A stretch of 64,000 nt of DNA, from assembly GCF_905220365.1 (NCBI RefSeq), contig NC_061124.1, positions 13,208,501 to 13,272,500 of the forward strand. The letters run 5' to 3'. The notes under the pieces are model-generated. The model was not told the DNA's origin. It did no database searches and was given only the letters and a program-made list of their open reading frames with translations. Shown one piece after another: positions 35,701 through 44,722 of the stretch (position 1 is the stretch's first letter; the number at the start of each line of letters is the position of its first letter). The translations under genes were made by a program, and so were the position numbers. Source of the stretch: Vanessa cardui (taxonomy: Eukaryota > Arthropoda > Insecta > Lepidoptera > Nymphalidae).

Positions 35701-38700
35701 GGACTTAAATTCGTTCCATAATGTTTCTACTGACTCCAACCTTGATTCAATATAACCTTTAGTCAATCTCTCTTTGGGTGATTTTTTAAAATTTCTTTCT
35801 GTCCTTAATAAATTTTCTAACCGATCTTCTTGCACGCGAATTAATGACTGCATCTTTATTTTCAATAGTTTATAAAGTTAGTACACAATAAAGTTCACTA
35901 TTGTCGTTAATAATTGTTCAAACTGTCTAAAGTATTCACAAATCAAGAATACTTATAAAGTTCAAAAGTTATTCTATAAATAAATTTACAGGCGAAATTT
36001 AACTATTTCCTTGAAAGGTAAACTTTTAAAGTCAATGCACACATTAAATTTTACTAAGTCCCTTTAAAGTGAATTTTTTCTAAGTCCGTACAACACTGAA
36101 TTTAATATGTCTTTTTAAAGCGAAATTTTTACAAGTCCACAAACACGAATTTTAACTAAGTCTTTTTAAACGAAATTTTTACAAGTCCACAAACACGAAT
36201 TTTAACTAAGTCTTTTTGAAGCGAAATTATTATAAGTCCACGAACACTGAATTTAACTAAGTTATTTTTTACCGCGAATTGCACTATGTCCTTATTTTCA
36301 CTGATTTTAACTTAGTATCTATTACTTACAGTTTGTTCCCGGGTTTCGGCACCATAATGTTCGACACTATACACTATTACCTGATACGTAGGGCTCCTAA
36401 TTCAAAACACCTTGCACTGCACATATACTTTATTACTCAACACAAGACACAATATCCATTACATAAAGAAACTAAATACCTTATCGTTTGTAAGAAACAA
36501 AAAGATAGCGCGATTTAAGTACGTGCAGCGCCATCTATTGATGATTATATAAACTACAAATAACATAACGAATTTAAATGAAAACACCTAGAATTTCGAC
36601 ATTGTGAATTATTGTAATCAGTGTATATTATGAGTTTAAAAATGGTTATTTACCAACGAAAGTTGAAAATAATACTTAATTTATTCAAAAATCAATAAAT
36701 AAAAATGCATTTTTTCAAACTTTTGTCACGTGACACAAAACGCTTCTGATTGGCCGGGCTTATGATGAAGTCACTTTCTTGTAAACCTTGCTTTTCTACT
36801 ATATGTTCCACAGATTAAAATACAGCAAAGTGACGTCACCGATCCCATTGCAGCGCCATATTGTCCAAGTAGCGTTTTCACGCGTTATTTAAATATGGAT
36901 TTTTTAATGAGATATTTTTCAGCAAATATGTACTAGAAACTAACCTCTACTAAATAATATAAAATTGATTTTAAAAACCAGTCGAATAGCCTATTATAAG
37001 GTTTTATTATAGTAATAAAATGTCCAAAGAAGCAACTCGCCTGATGTCTGACGTAGGGCGCCAGCAGCCGCGGCAGGCAGTGCGCCACGTAGGCGTCCGC
37101 GTACAGCGCGGGCTGGCGGCGCCGCAGCCGCGCCGCGCGCGCGCACACGCCGCGCACGTCGCGCCACGCGCTCAGCGCGTCCGCGAACAGACGCGCCGAC
37201 AGCGAGCGGATCGCCTCTGTGACACCACACATGAACACTTATTGTACTCCAGGGAGGTAGGGTAGGAAAGTTTGAATAGCGATGCATTTAAGTTCATTTG
37301 AATTTGGAAATTGGTCTTAAGTCTAGTGTTTATAAAATGTAAGATGTTTTGCCATAATTTACTTAAAGTAAATATTTCTAGTACTTCGAAATAACCCTTC
37401 TAATCTAAAAAAGAAAGCGGTTCAAAGGAATTATTAATTTCCTGTTATGAATTAATATGGTTATACATTAGTAACTGAGGAACATAATGACTAATAAACA
37501 TTAGGCTTTACTTTAAGTAAAAGACCGCATTATTTCGGTCCTAATTTTTTTTAATGGAACGTTGGAAATCCCTTTATTTGTGCGTAAGAAAAATGATAAG
37601 TTATTTATACATGACTTTTTGTTACGTGTGCCGCGTAGTTGAGCAACATAGATACGCACCGGTCTCCTGCTGGCAGTGGTGGTACAGCGCGGGCGGCAGC
37701 TCGTCGTCGCTGGAGTCTCCGTCGCGGTGCGCGTGCGCGGTGCCGGCGGCCTCGCGGCGCAGGCGGCGCGCGCGGCGCCGGCCCTCGCGCTCCGCCGTGC
37801 GCTGGCGCTTGTCCTCGCCGTCGGCCGGCTTGGCCGCGCCGGCGCGCGCTGCAGTGAGTCACATTACATTTATATAGTATGTAATAATCTATACTAAAAA
37901 TATATTAGGGAGTTCATACATACAATTAGGTTTTGAGAATATTCATGTTTATTGAGTAGAGAAATTTCATAGAAATTCTGCCACATGTGTATTCCGCCAA
38001 CCCGCATTAGAACAGCGTGGTAGAATATGTTCCAAACCTTCTCCTTAAAGGGAGAGGAGGCCTTTAGCCCAGCAGTGGGAAATGTACAGGCTGTTACTTT
38101 ACTTTTTTTTTTTATTGAGTAACAAACTATTTGTATTAGTATATACTAATAAAACGTATATTTGTTCCGAGTAAAATGGTTATTGCATACCAGCAAGAGC
38201 GAGCACGTCCTGAGCCTGATCGCGCACGTCGGCACGTCTCCGCTCGACCAGGAATTCGCAGCGACGCCTGTGCAGCGCCAGCGCCCGAGCCTCCAATGCC
38301 TCCAGTTGAGGCATCTGTGGTAAGAAATTCAAATGTAGGTTTTTCCTAATGACATATTATATGTAAAACTATTCACTCCTACGAGACGAGATGGCTCTGC
38401 GGTTAAAACACGTAGGAACTTGAAATATCTATGTGACACTGGCAAGTTTTCTCTAACACATGTTTACGTCATATACACACATTGAATTATCGAAGATATT
38501 TTTACTTTCAACGTTAAATCTAACTAAAGGGTATGGTACAGGGTGTAGTCACCTTCTCGTCCAGGCACTCGACGAGGTCGGTGACGTAGCCGCGGGCGGC
38601 CTGCGCGCGGCGGTAGGCGGCGTCCAGCGTGGCGCGGCGCGCGGCCCGCGAGTCGCGCATGCGCGTGGCGCCCAGCAGCCGCTCCTCCACAGCCGCGCGC

Positions 38701-41700
38701 AGCGCCGCCGTCGCCGCGCGCGCCCTCTGCAGCTCCGCCAGCCTGCAGCCCGTACATGGTACACTCGTTAAGGAGGTTCCGAGTGGCGCCTCGGTGTCAG
38801 AGAGAGCACATTTAGCTGATGATTATACATCTAATCTATCGCCAAATAACAGTACTCAATATTGTTGTGCTCCGGTTTGAAGGGTGAGTGAGCCAGTGTA
38901 ACTACAGGCACAAGGAACATAACATCTTAGTTCCCAAGGTTGGTGGCCCATTGACGATGTAAGGTAATATATCTTACAGTGTCATTGTCTATGGGTGATG
39001 GTGACCACTTTCCATCAGGTGGCCCTCGTCATGCATCATATGCTCGTCTGCCAACCTATAACATAAAAAAAAAAAAATCTCTCCTCTGGTCGTATAGGAT
39101 TGCCGATTTTTAAACGGCAGGTACGCCGACGTTATCGTACACTTGTACCACAATATAATCTCCAGCTCGTATACACATATACATTGAAACATAATAGTAA
39201 CAATTTAATCGCCTTTAATGTAAGGTATGTATATCAGAGGTTAAATAGTGACCTGGCCTGCAGGGCATTCAGCAGCTCCTGCGAGCTGGCGGGCGGCGGC
39301 TCGCCGGGCGCGCTGAGCGGGCGCAGGTGCGCGGGCGCGTCTCCCAGCCGGGGCGGCGGCGGCGCCACGGCGAACGGGTTCAACTCCACGCCCTCACCTG
39401 CAAACAAAACACAAATCAAAAACGATGGGACGGATTTTGATAAAGTTTGGAATAGAGATAGCTTATTTGTTTTTATTTTATTTTTTTTGTTTTTATGGAA
39501 TAGGTTGGCGGACGAGCATATGGGCCACCTGATGGTAAGTGGTCACCATCACCCATAGACAATGACGCTGTAAGAAATATTAACTATTCCTTACATCGTC
39601 AATGTGCCACCAACCTTGGGAACTAAGATGTTATGTCCCTTGTGCCTGTAGTTACACTGGCTCACTCACCCTTCAAACCGGAACACAACAATACTGAGTA
39701 CTGTTATTTGGCGGTAGAATAACTGGTGAGTGGGTGGTACCTACCCAGACGGGCTTGCACAGAGCCCTACCACAAAGAAAAATGTGCTGACTTTAGAAAA
39801 GCTACCAAATAAATGAACGCCCGTGAGTATGGGGGGGGGGCATAGGCTTGAGCGAAGCCATGGACGGAAACTAGTACATAATATGGTCGAGTTAGTCGTG
39901 AGTAATGAGTTACTAGTAAAATTAAATGTTTGCAATAAATGAAAAGACTGTATAGTCTGCATTCATATTCCTTCATTTATCCTTTCCTCTTCCTGCTGTA
40001 TAAATATATACCCTATTCCAAAGAAAGTAGGAATAAAGACAAACAAACTTCAAACTTTCATGCAATTTGTTATTAACTTGGCTATATTGTTCCGTATTAA
40101 GAGTTTATGATTAATATAACTTTCGTTGACATTCAAATGGCATTTTTTGCAAAACCATAGCGAATACCATAGACAAATTAAGCTCTCAAGCAATGATATT
40201 GTGTCAATTTGCTGTCAAATGTTGTTTATTTGGCTATTTATGGTTGAAATAGAAATAAGAAGTTTTAAGAACATAACCTAATTTGATTATTAAAAGTATT
40301 GGCTAAACTGAGAGTTCTGTTACCTGTAATATCTGCAATAGAAGGCACAGCCTTCTGCATCTGTTGTTCTTCCCATTCTTCGGCTTCACTGTTTATTTCT
40401 TCATCAGAAAGCGCTGCAGCAGTACCACCTTTGAAAAAAAAAAATTAACACCGTTAGTATTCCTAGTTCAAAAGTTTTGTAAATCCCATAAACCCTGAGT
40501 CATCATGTATTGAATTCTTGTTTATAAATCTAAAAACGTTCAAAAAATTATAATAGCCTTAATGTGAATAACGTCGTCGGTAATTAAATTCTTCTTTTTT
40601 TTAAAAAGCTGCAAGCTGTTCGTCAAACGGGCTACACAATAGTAAGTGATATATATAGATATAGCTATTGTTGCTGCAAAATCAAATGAAAAATATAGAG
40701 CACAAATAATTTAGAATAATTAGCATTTTCTATAAACTATCCATGTTATAGGTTATTAATTGACGACCACCATGGTCGAGTGGTGTGTACACCGGTTTTC
40801 ATGGGTACGCCACTCTGAGGTCCTGGGTTCGATTCCCGGCCGAGTCGATGTAGATTACCATTAGTTTTCTATGTTGTCTTGGGTCTGGGTGTTTGTGGTA
40901 CCGGTGTTACTTCTGATTTCCATAACACAAGTGTTTCAGCTACTTACATTGGGATCAGAGTAATGTATGTGTTGTTGTCTCTCATATTTATATTTATTTA
41001 TTTAAGATAGTAAAAGTATTGTCAAGTCTTATAAAATTTCGTATATCTCACGTTTAGGTTTATCACTCGGCAGTTCCAGCCCTCGGACTTGTATCCTGCC
41101 GTCTTCGTCATCATCATCGTCGCCGTCGTCGTCTCGAACGAGTCTCGAACCGGTCGTCGGTTCTGACTGTATAGGCACGAAGTCGCCAAGCTCACGAGCC
41201 TGTAATGCGAAATTTCCGTTGAGATATTTTGAAGTTCACTAACGAATTATTTAAAAAAAAGAAACCGTCTTAACTCTTCCAATAAAAGCCTACAGTATAT
41301 GGTTGCAAAAGGGGATTATATTATTTGTAATGCTATCAAAAACTTTTTATTACCAGACAAGTACATATTGTCGGGAAATATAATACTTTCTGTTGCTACA
41401 TTTAGGACAAATCACTTACCTTTGCAGTGCCTGACCCACCATGAAACTACATTCAGGATTCTTCTCTACGCCTGTGATTTGACCATTCGAAGCTTGTAAA
41501 AAATCACAAAAGAAAGTATTTTTTACCACATCGGTAAGAAACCCAATACTGAAGCCCGGTGCTCGGCTGGTCGTGGGGGGCCGATGGGGCAGTGCGACGT
41601 CGGGCGGCCAGCCTCTAGTCCCTCACCTCTCATACCTGCTGTCGCGTCTTGCGCGCCGCGTGGATGAGCGCCGCGTCGGGAATGTGTCCGGGGGCCACGG

Positions 41701-43535
41701 CCAGCGCCGCCCGCACGGTCTCTGCCCGGTACCGGTGGAAACCCCTACTATCCTCTTCGTCTTCGTTGGCGCTCTCATCGGACACGTCCCCCGCCCCGTC
41801 CGCCGCCAGGGCCTCTCGTCCGGACAGAATCAGGCCCTCGAGTGTGACCTTCTTTTTGGGCTTCGTTTTTTCTTTCTCCTCTGGTTGTTTTTCCTGTTTC
41901 ATGTATTTTATTGTTTATGAAAATAGTAATAAATTTCACAAAACTAAAAATCAACTATGCTGTGTCAAAAAAATGTTCTTTTATTTAAGTTTTTTATAAG
42001 TCATCAATTACACAACAGTAATCACGAAACATTGGTACATCATTCATAAAAATTTAAAAGGTTTTATGAATATAGTGTACTCATTATATGTGACCATTCT
42101 TATACATTATTTTTATATCGAGGGCTGGTTCAGTAAAACTACAGTAAACAATAGCAGACATATCAAGATCCTTATTTATAAGCATTACCTCATCTTCATG
42201 ATTGTCATATTTATCATTATCACCATCGGGAACACGTTTCTTCTCTTTCTCTCTGCGTTTCGCTAATCTTTTGCTTTGTGAAGATTTCTTCACTTTGAAT
42301 ACTTCACCATCTTCTTCTTCTGGAATTTAAGCCGATACATAATGGAATAGTTAGTTATGTACAGATTAGGAACTGGTATTGGTCATAGTCAACCAAAATT
42401 ATTTGACCAGCATTGCAAATAATTAAAAGAAACTAAGGTTATTGGTCATTGTTAACAAATTATCACTAAGCAAGTTATTTTTTAATATATTTGTCAATAG
42501 CTTGTTGGCTTTAATAGAATAGTTGGCACAAAAGTTGGACAATGATAATGGCCAAGTAATTGGAAGTAACCAATTACATATCTTAAAGTGCACATATATG
42601 GCACTACAAGTGGCAGAAGTGAAGCAACCACTATAATATTCAAATAAATCAACAACATAAAATTAATATTAATATTATTTATCTTAAAAACTTTAATATA
42701 AATTTTACAAAAAATCAGAACCATATATAGTATTTTGTGATTTCTTTGATTTAAATTTAATATTTGTGTAAAAGCGATCATCTGGTACATTAATATATTT
42801 CATATGATAATTATCAGGTCAACAGTTTACCAATTATGTATTATTTTTTTTTTATTTATTAATCTGAATGTCAATTTTTTTTTTTTTTTTTAAATGTGTC
42901 CACCTGTCAACACATTTGAGTACTAAAATAACATTATTAAAAATAAATCTACATTATTTAACTAAAAAGTTAGTCTTCACACTTTAATATATCTTCATGG
43001 CTGATATGGAATACTAAATTGTTCTCCTCTAATGAATGAAACATTGAAAGGTATACTATCCTAATACTACTTAATTCAAGATAAAATTTAAATGATCACA
43101 GTTATGTATGAAAAATCTTATTTGAAACCATTAGTTAATCTGTCCAATTATTAAGGGATATGAATTAAAAGATATTGTTGCTAGCGCAATTTAGAGGTTA
43201 TAATTACTGTTATAATAGTTAATACTATGATTGTTAATATAATAATATCAGTGGAACTATAAAGATTTTGTTAAGGCCAGGTTTGGTTATTAAGGCCAAT
43301 ATACAAATTGTACTAGACATATGTATATTTAGAATTTCCCAGTGCTGACGATTTATAGCGAAGGCGTCCTACCTTCGTCTGCGAAACTTAAAAGCGGAGT
43401 GTTTTTAGCAGACTTTTCCTTTTTAGCTTGATTACTAATAATTGGCGGCGGCGGCGGTTCAGGCTCACCGTCCTCGTCATCGTCCGCACAAAACACACGC
43501 CTCTGAATCTTCTTCGGTTTACGAAACAGTGACAT
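26745..43535 (-). CDS. PAXBP1: PAXBP1 / GC-rich sequence DNA-binding factor (GCFC) homologue
   Basis: Nuclear GCFC-family protein; relatives associate with DHX15 and spliceosome disassembly. Sixteen coding exons (- strand): 43373-43535, 42189-42319, 41636-41893, 41052-41199, 40324-40428, 39253-39397, 38553-38742, 38191-38314, 37660-37848, 37041-37216, 29568-29632, 29000-29169, 28374-28551, 27727-27860, 27272-27446, 26745-26799. Every junction is in phase; 801 residues. Hallmarks: N-terminal MSLFRKPKKIQRRVF, LLSFADEGEEEDGEVFKVKK, the PGHIPDAALIHAARKTRQQ motif, coiled-coil segments in exons 7-8, and a GCFC domain with ALYADAYVAHCLPRLLAPY, ILWNPL and LVPTIIDKVVLPKVT. Exon 10 uses a GC donor (CAG|GCGAGT); its 7.4-kb intron contains the BEL/Pao element. 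The last short exon (LKALEQARGVLAEARAVE) rests on a good acceptor and matching phase. Confidence 0.92.
28048..28349 (+). mobile_element. Family A SINE with target duplication
   Basis: Full-length copy, head at the low-coordinate end (GAGATGGCCCAGTGGTTAG), tail with repeated GTT. It is flanked by 11-bp direct repeats TGTTCGATAAG at 28037-28047 and 28350-28360. It lies antisense in PAXBP1, about 13 bp from the exon 13 donor at 28373. Confidence 0.88.
28622..28936 (+). mobile_element. Family A SINE with target duplication
   Basis: Full-length copy ending in TTACTTTACTTT repeats. 12-bp direct repeats TATATTACTATA flank it at 28610-28621 and 28937-28948. It fills most of the 448-bp intron between PAXBP1 exons 12 and 13, antisense to the gene. 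Confidence 0.9.
29305..29432 (+). mobile_element. Family C repeat fragment
   Basis: Degraded partial copy retaining CACTGGCTCACTCAC and GGTGGTACCTACCCAGA blocks, inside a PAXBP1 intron. Confidence 0.65.
30108..30351 (-). repeat. 3' LTR of the BEL/Pao element
   Basis: 244 bp, identical to the copy at 36358-36601. On the - strand it contains an AATAAA (30179-30184) suited to element polyadenylation. Confidence 0.95.
30601..35853 (-). CDS. BEL/Pao Gag-Pol polyprotein
   Basis: Single 1750-residue frame with no stop or frameshift, starting at the ATG at 35853. In order: a coiled N-terminus; a Gag region with the LPSFNGKYDEW motif of DUF1759-type BEL/Pao Gag; CCHC-like knuckles (CFNC...C, CQKC) near residues 365-400; a retropepsin-like site (LLDQGSQASF) near 482; reverse transcriptase with YVDD near 895; RNase H; an integrase with an HHCC zinc-binding region near 1370-1420; and a DDE core with aspartates near 1450 and 1515 and glutamate near 1570. 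A C-terminal domain typical of the family has WKRWSREYL. All catalytic signatures look present, so the copy could be autonomous. Expression is presumably driven by the 5' LTR. Confidence 0.94.
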   Translation of the reverse strand: MQSLIRVQEDRLENLLRTERNFKKSPKERLTKGYIESRLESVETLWNEFKSDHREIVKNATKDIKKEISYFTEDLYEQFEEFYTTYKSLLKNKLEQFKSTNEADNVSVSMSTTGSCLMQSDVHLPLIKLPSFNGKYDEWQSFHDLFESLIHNNKKLKNVQKLHYLKGCLNGEPETLLRNLTITDANYEEAWILLKKRYDNKRFNCNAILKTLFSIKQMSHESANGVKFILDTTLSCLKQLKNLGVDITSWDAILVYLVISKLDTESHKQWEIQMSNIDSNEIPKWSQLAEFLEARFRALEMIEPIKSKITQNAQKSRSFHASVLDQNKTKYKDPVCALCEENHNLFACKKFGSKQPKERQDFVQSKGLCFNCLAPNHSVKNCRLSKSCQKCGRRHHTLLHYNKETIQGFLSTTENLYQNSDNIESENLSQQSTSLGTETKIVSNFANENHQPNEVLLATALLKSRARNGCEHYIRALLDQGSQASFITEATSQLLGLKRSPVNGWVSGLGPGETRVKYMVSLHVESRQNPENSIQVDAYVLRSFSWLLPSRDVTSPNSLGVEDLFLADPGYATSSKIDLLLGAEAYSEILSEGLIKYPRGNLIAQNTIFGWILSGRVSKNTSTKERRVINMHLQIREDDLLKQFWELETEPNNIFKKRLTKEEIKCEELYQSTTTRDYDGRYVVRLPFKKVKPDCEEGQFKELALKRFYSTERRLLRNKKHYDEYQKVLEEYISLNHMKAIDSHLEIEDSTAVYLPHHAVIREDKDTTKLRVVFDGSQKGVNNISLNDSLMIGPKLQQDLRHLLMRWRCGAIAIVADIVKMYRQVRVHEEDTKYQRILWRAHTNQPVQHFKLLTLTFGTACAPYLAVKSLQQVAKDEGHNYKIAAEKVLTDFYVDDLMTTCRSEEEAKLMYKEMNELLQRAGFQLQKWSSNCEVFLQYLNKENTNLDQSIHIKANDTLKVLGISWNRTTDQFEYTVNLGAVKDVITKRNVISDIARLYDPMGWIAPVIVKAKIYIQKLWRANLEWDDSIPEELLEEWLCFRSNLSNLTNIKIPRWMHLTENSHRELHAFADASRSAYAAVVYCRSIDAEGKVHVSLVTAKTKVSPIEKEVTIPRLELCGAVLAAKLLYEVSQILNIPKKDVYAWTDSAVVLAWLKGLPNRWTTFVSNRVSEIINIIEYDQWGHVATDMNPADCASRGLQSTELSCHQLWWNGPPWLQDIMVKFDKSDFSTHEEERVIKAYTTVKESETKFLWTRFSSLSKMLRILSRCKRFLTLTRLQAEEKIKIPKFITTDELENILLICIRQAQEIGFCEDVKEIKNRGCVRKKSVLHTLHPFFDKDGLLRVGGRIKFANARYGTRHPLIMPANSHLTQLIVRDAHEKTLHGGPQVMLNILRERYWIIRGRDQVKKCYRECVTCLRYSKINKTPLMGQLPEVRLKPSKAFKSTGVDYAGPINVRVSPGRGTRSYKGYIALFICMVTRAIHLEVVSQLSAKGFIAAFRRFVSRRGRCQDLFSDNGTNFVGAYKILSEMFNAAKSELPNEIATILNNEGTKWHFNPPHSPNFGGIWEAGVRSVKTHLRKVVGDSTLTYEELSTVLAQIEACLNSRPISQLSDNPDDLLPLTPGHFLVGEPLITIPDRDHTDDHITGIERWRLIQKMVNDFWKRWSREYLVLLNQRYKWTTNRTEPEINDIVIVKEDNVPPAKWILGKIIQKHTGKDNITRVVTIKCKNNFLKRPVSKLCFLPKSCSHEKK
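36030..36290 (-). repeat. Tandem repeats of about 50 bp in the BEL/Pao leader
   Basis: Around five imperfect units between the 5' LTR and the polyprotein start. The block ACAAGTCCACAAACACGAA occurs at 36131 and 36181, with a variant at 36232. Units contain alternating AAGTC and GAATTTTAAC motifs. Confidence 0.8.
36339..36357 (-). other. Primer-binding site of the BEL/Pao element
   Basis: Directly inside the 5' LTR (three bases away), the - strand reads TGGTGCCGAAACCCGGGAA. This is complementary to a tRNA 3' end finishing GGCACCA. The tRNA species is not assigned. Confidence 0.8.
36358..36601 (-). repeat. 5' LTR of the BEL/Pao element
   Basis: 244 bp, identical to the 3' LTR at 30108-30351. 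It contains a - strand AATAAA at 36429-36434 and should hold the element promoter. Confidence 0.95.
37962..38110 (+). mobile_element. Family A SINE, 5'-truncated
   Basis: Contains only the 3' half of the family (CCACATGTGTATTCC through CAGCAGTGGGAAATGTACAG and a TTACTTTAC tail). In a PAXBP1 intron, antisense. Confidence 0.8.
38836..39070 (-). mobile_element. Family C repeat, partial
   Basis: Reverse-orientation copy with AAGGGTGAGTGAGCCAGTGT and GGTGGCCCATTGACGATG blocks and an A-run at its end. In a PAXBP1 intron. Confidence 0.75.
39494..39776 (+). mobile_element. Family C repeat
   Basis: Near-complete copy running from TGGCGGACGAGCATATGGG to GGGCTTGCACAGAGCCCTAC. In a PAXBP1 intron, next to exon 6, antisense to the gene. 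Confidence 0.8.
40763..41005 (+). mobile_element. Family B SINE
   Basis: tRNA-like head (TGGTCGAGTGG, GGTTCGATTCC) and body ending in TTGTCTCTC and ATTTATTT repeats. About 50 bp from PAXBP1 exon 4, antisense. Confidence 0.85.
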
Positions 43536-44457
43536 TATGAAACTATTACGGAATTCTTTATACAATAACAACGTTTGTGTGTCTGTTGAAACGCATTCAT
43601 TAAACAGATTTATGTCTGACAGACATTAAAAGACATTGGATAAAACCAAAAATTGAATCTTGAAACAATCGTATTTGTCACTTGAATGTTGAAATGTCAA
43701 ATCGAGACTAAATTTTTTTGAATCTTCTTTCTCGAGATGCATCGAGGTTTTTTGAGATTTTACCGATGAAATCTGTGTTATGTATTTGTTTTTGTTAAGA
43801 ATTATTGTCAATTTGGGGTCCTTAATATATGTTACTTCAAACAATAATAATTGAGAGGAGACACAGTTTTTGAATGATATGATAATTAGTTTATTTAATA
43901 TTCATTTATATTGTTTACAAGGATGTAGCATATAAAATTAAAATATGCATATATACACCTTTTTGTTTTAACGAAAAAATATAAAATATTGTTTTAGTTG
44001 TCGTAAATGTATACAATATACATGTTTACTTTACGTATTTTTATTCTTGTCTAGTAAATAGCATTAGTTCATTTTTTATTAACGTTTTTGTTTAATTATA
44101 ATATCAAAATATGTATTTATAAAGCCAATGCTTTCAATGAATAATTTTTTACTTAATTAATAACATATATTAAAAGAAAATCCATAATAAGCAATAAAAA
44201 ATAGACTTATCAAGTCATTCGTTAGTTAATATTGTCTATAGAAATATTTGAAAACAAAATGAAACTTATAGATATTGGTTTTTGTTTTGTTTTATTTTTA
44301 AATTCATATTTCAGTAAGACAATAAGTGCCCTTATTTTAATAATATTTGTTACGAATATAATTTTCAAAATAAAATGATCGATAAATAAAAAAATCGATA
44401 CATCGATTAAACACAACTCTAGAGGTATATTGACATTTCAACTTGTCATCACTAGTT
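43536..44457. promoter_or_regulatory. Head-to-head promoter region, PAXBP1 and RpLP0
   Basis: PAXBP1 translation starts at 43535 on - and the RpLP0 transcript begins near 44458 on +. The interval is AT-rich with no long open frame. Shared regulation is inferred from the arrangement only. Confidence 0.4.
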
Positions 44458-44508
44458 CTCTTTTGTCCTGCAACGCGCACGTAGTCGTGCGATTTGTGTT
44501 TTGTCTTG
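44456..44508 (+). promoter_or_regulatory. RpLP0 TOP motif and non-coding first exon
   Basis: A pyrimidine-rich TTCTCTTTTGTCC at 44456-44468 looks like a 5' terminal oligopyrimidine start, typical of ribosomal protein mRNAs. The exon would end at 44508 (TTG|GTAAGT) and splice to 44689 (TTTTCAG acceptor), 34 bases before the ATG. Confidence 0.7.
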
Positions 44509-44722
44509 GTAAGTTTTATTAATCCTGTAATATTTTTATAATCATACTATAATTTAAGTTGTTGATTGGGTTGGTATTCATTATTAAACTTTAAGGTGTT
44601 AAATATTCGATAATTTTAAGCTCTTATTATAAAAATACTTTTATATGACACAGCTTGTTCTGATATTAATTTCACATTTTGTTTTCAGTCCTTAAATTTT
44701 TAAAGTCCCTACACACTTCAAG

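Larger units (their letters stand above)
30108..36601 (-). mobile_element. BEL/Pao LTR retrotransposon, apparently intact
   Basis: Complete 6.5-kb element in the same orientation as its host gene PAXBP1. Two 244-bp LTRs (30108-30351 and 36358-36601) are identical by eye and carry TG...CA ends. A 5-bp target duplication TTGTG is at 30103-30107 and 36602-36606. A primer-binding site follows the 5' LTR and a purine-rich stretch (GATGGGCGGAA) precedes the 3' LTR. One uninterrupted gag-pol frame lies between. LTR identity indicates a recent insertion. Confidence 0.95.
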
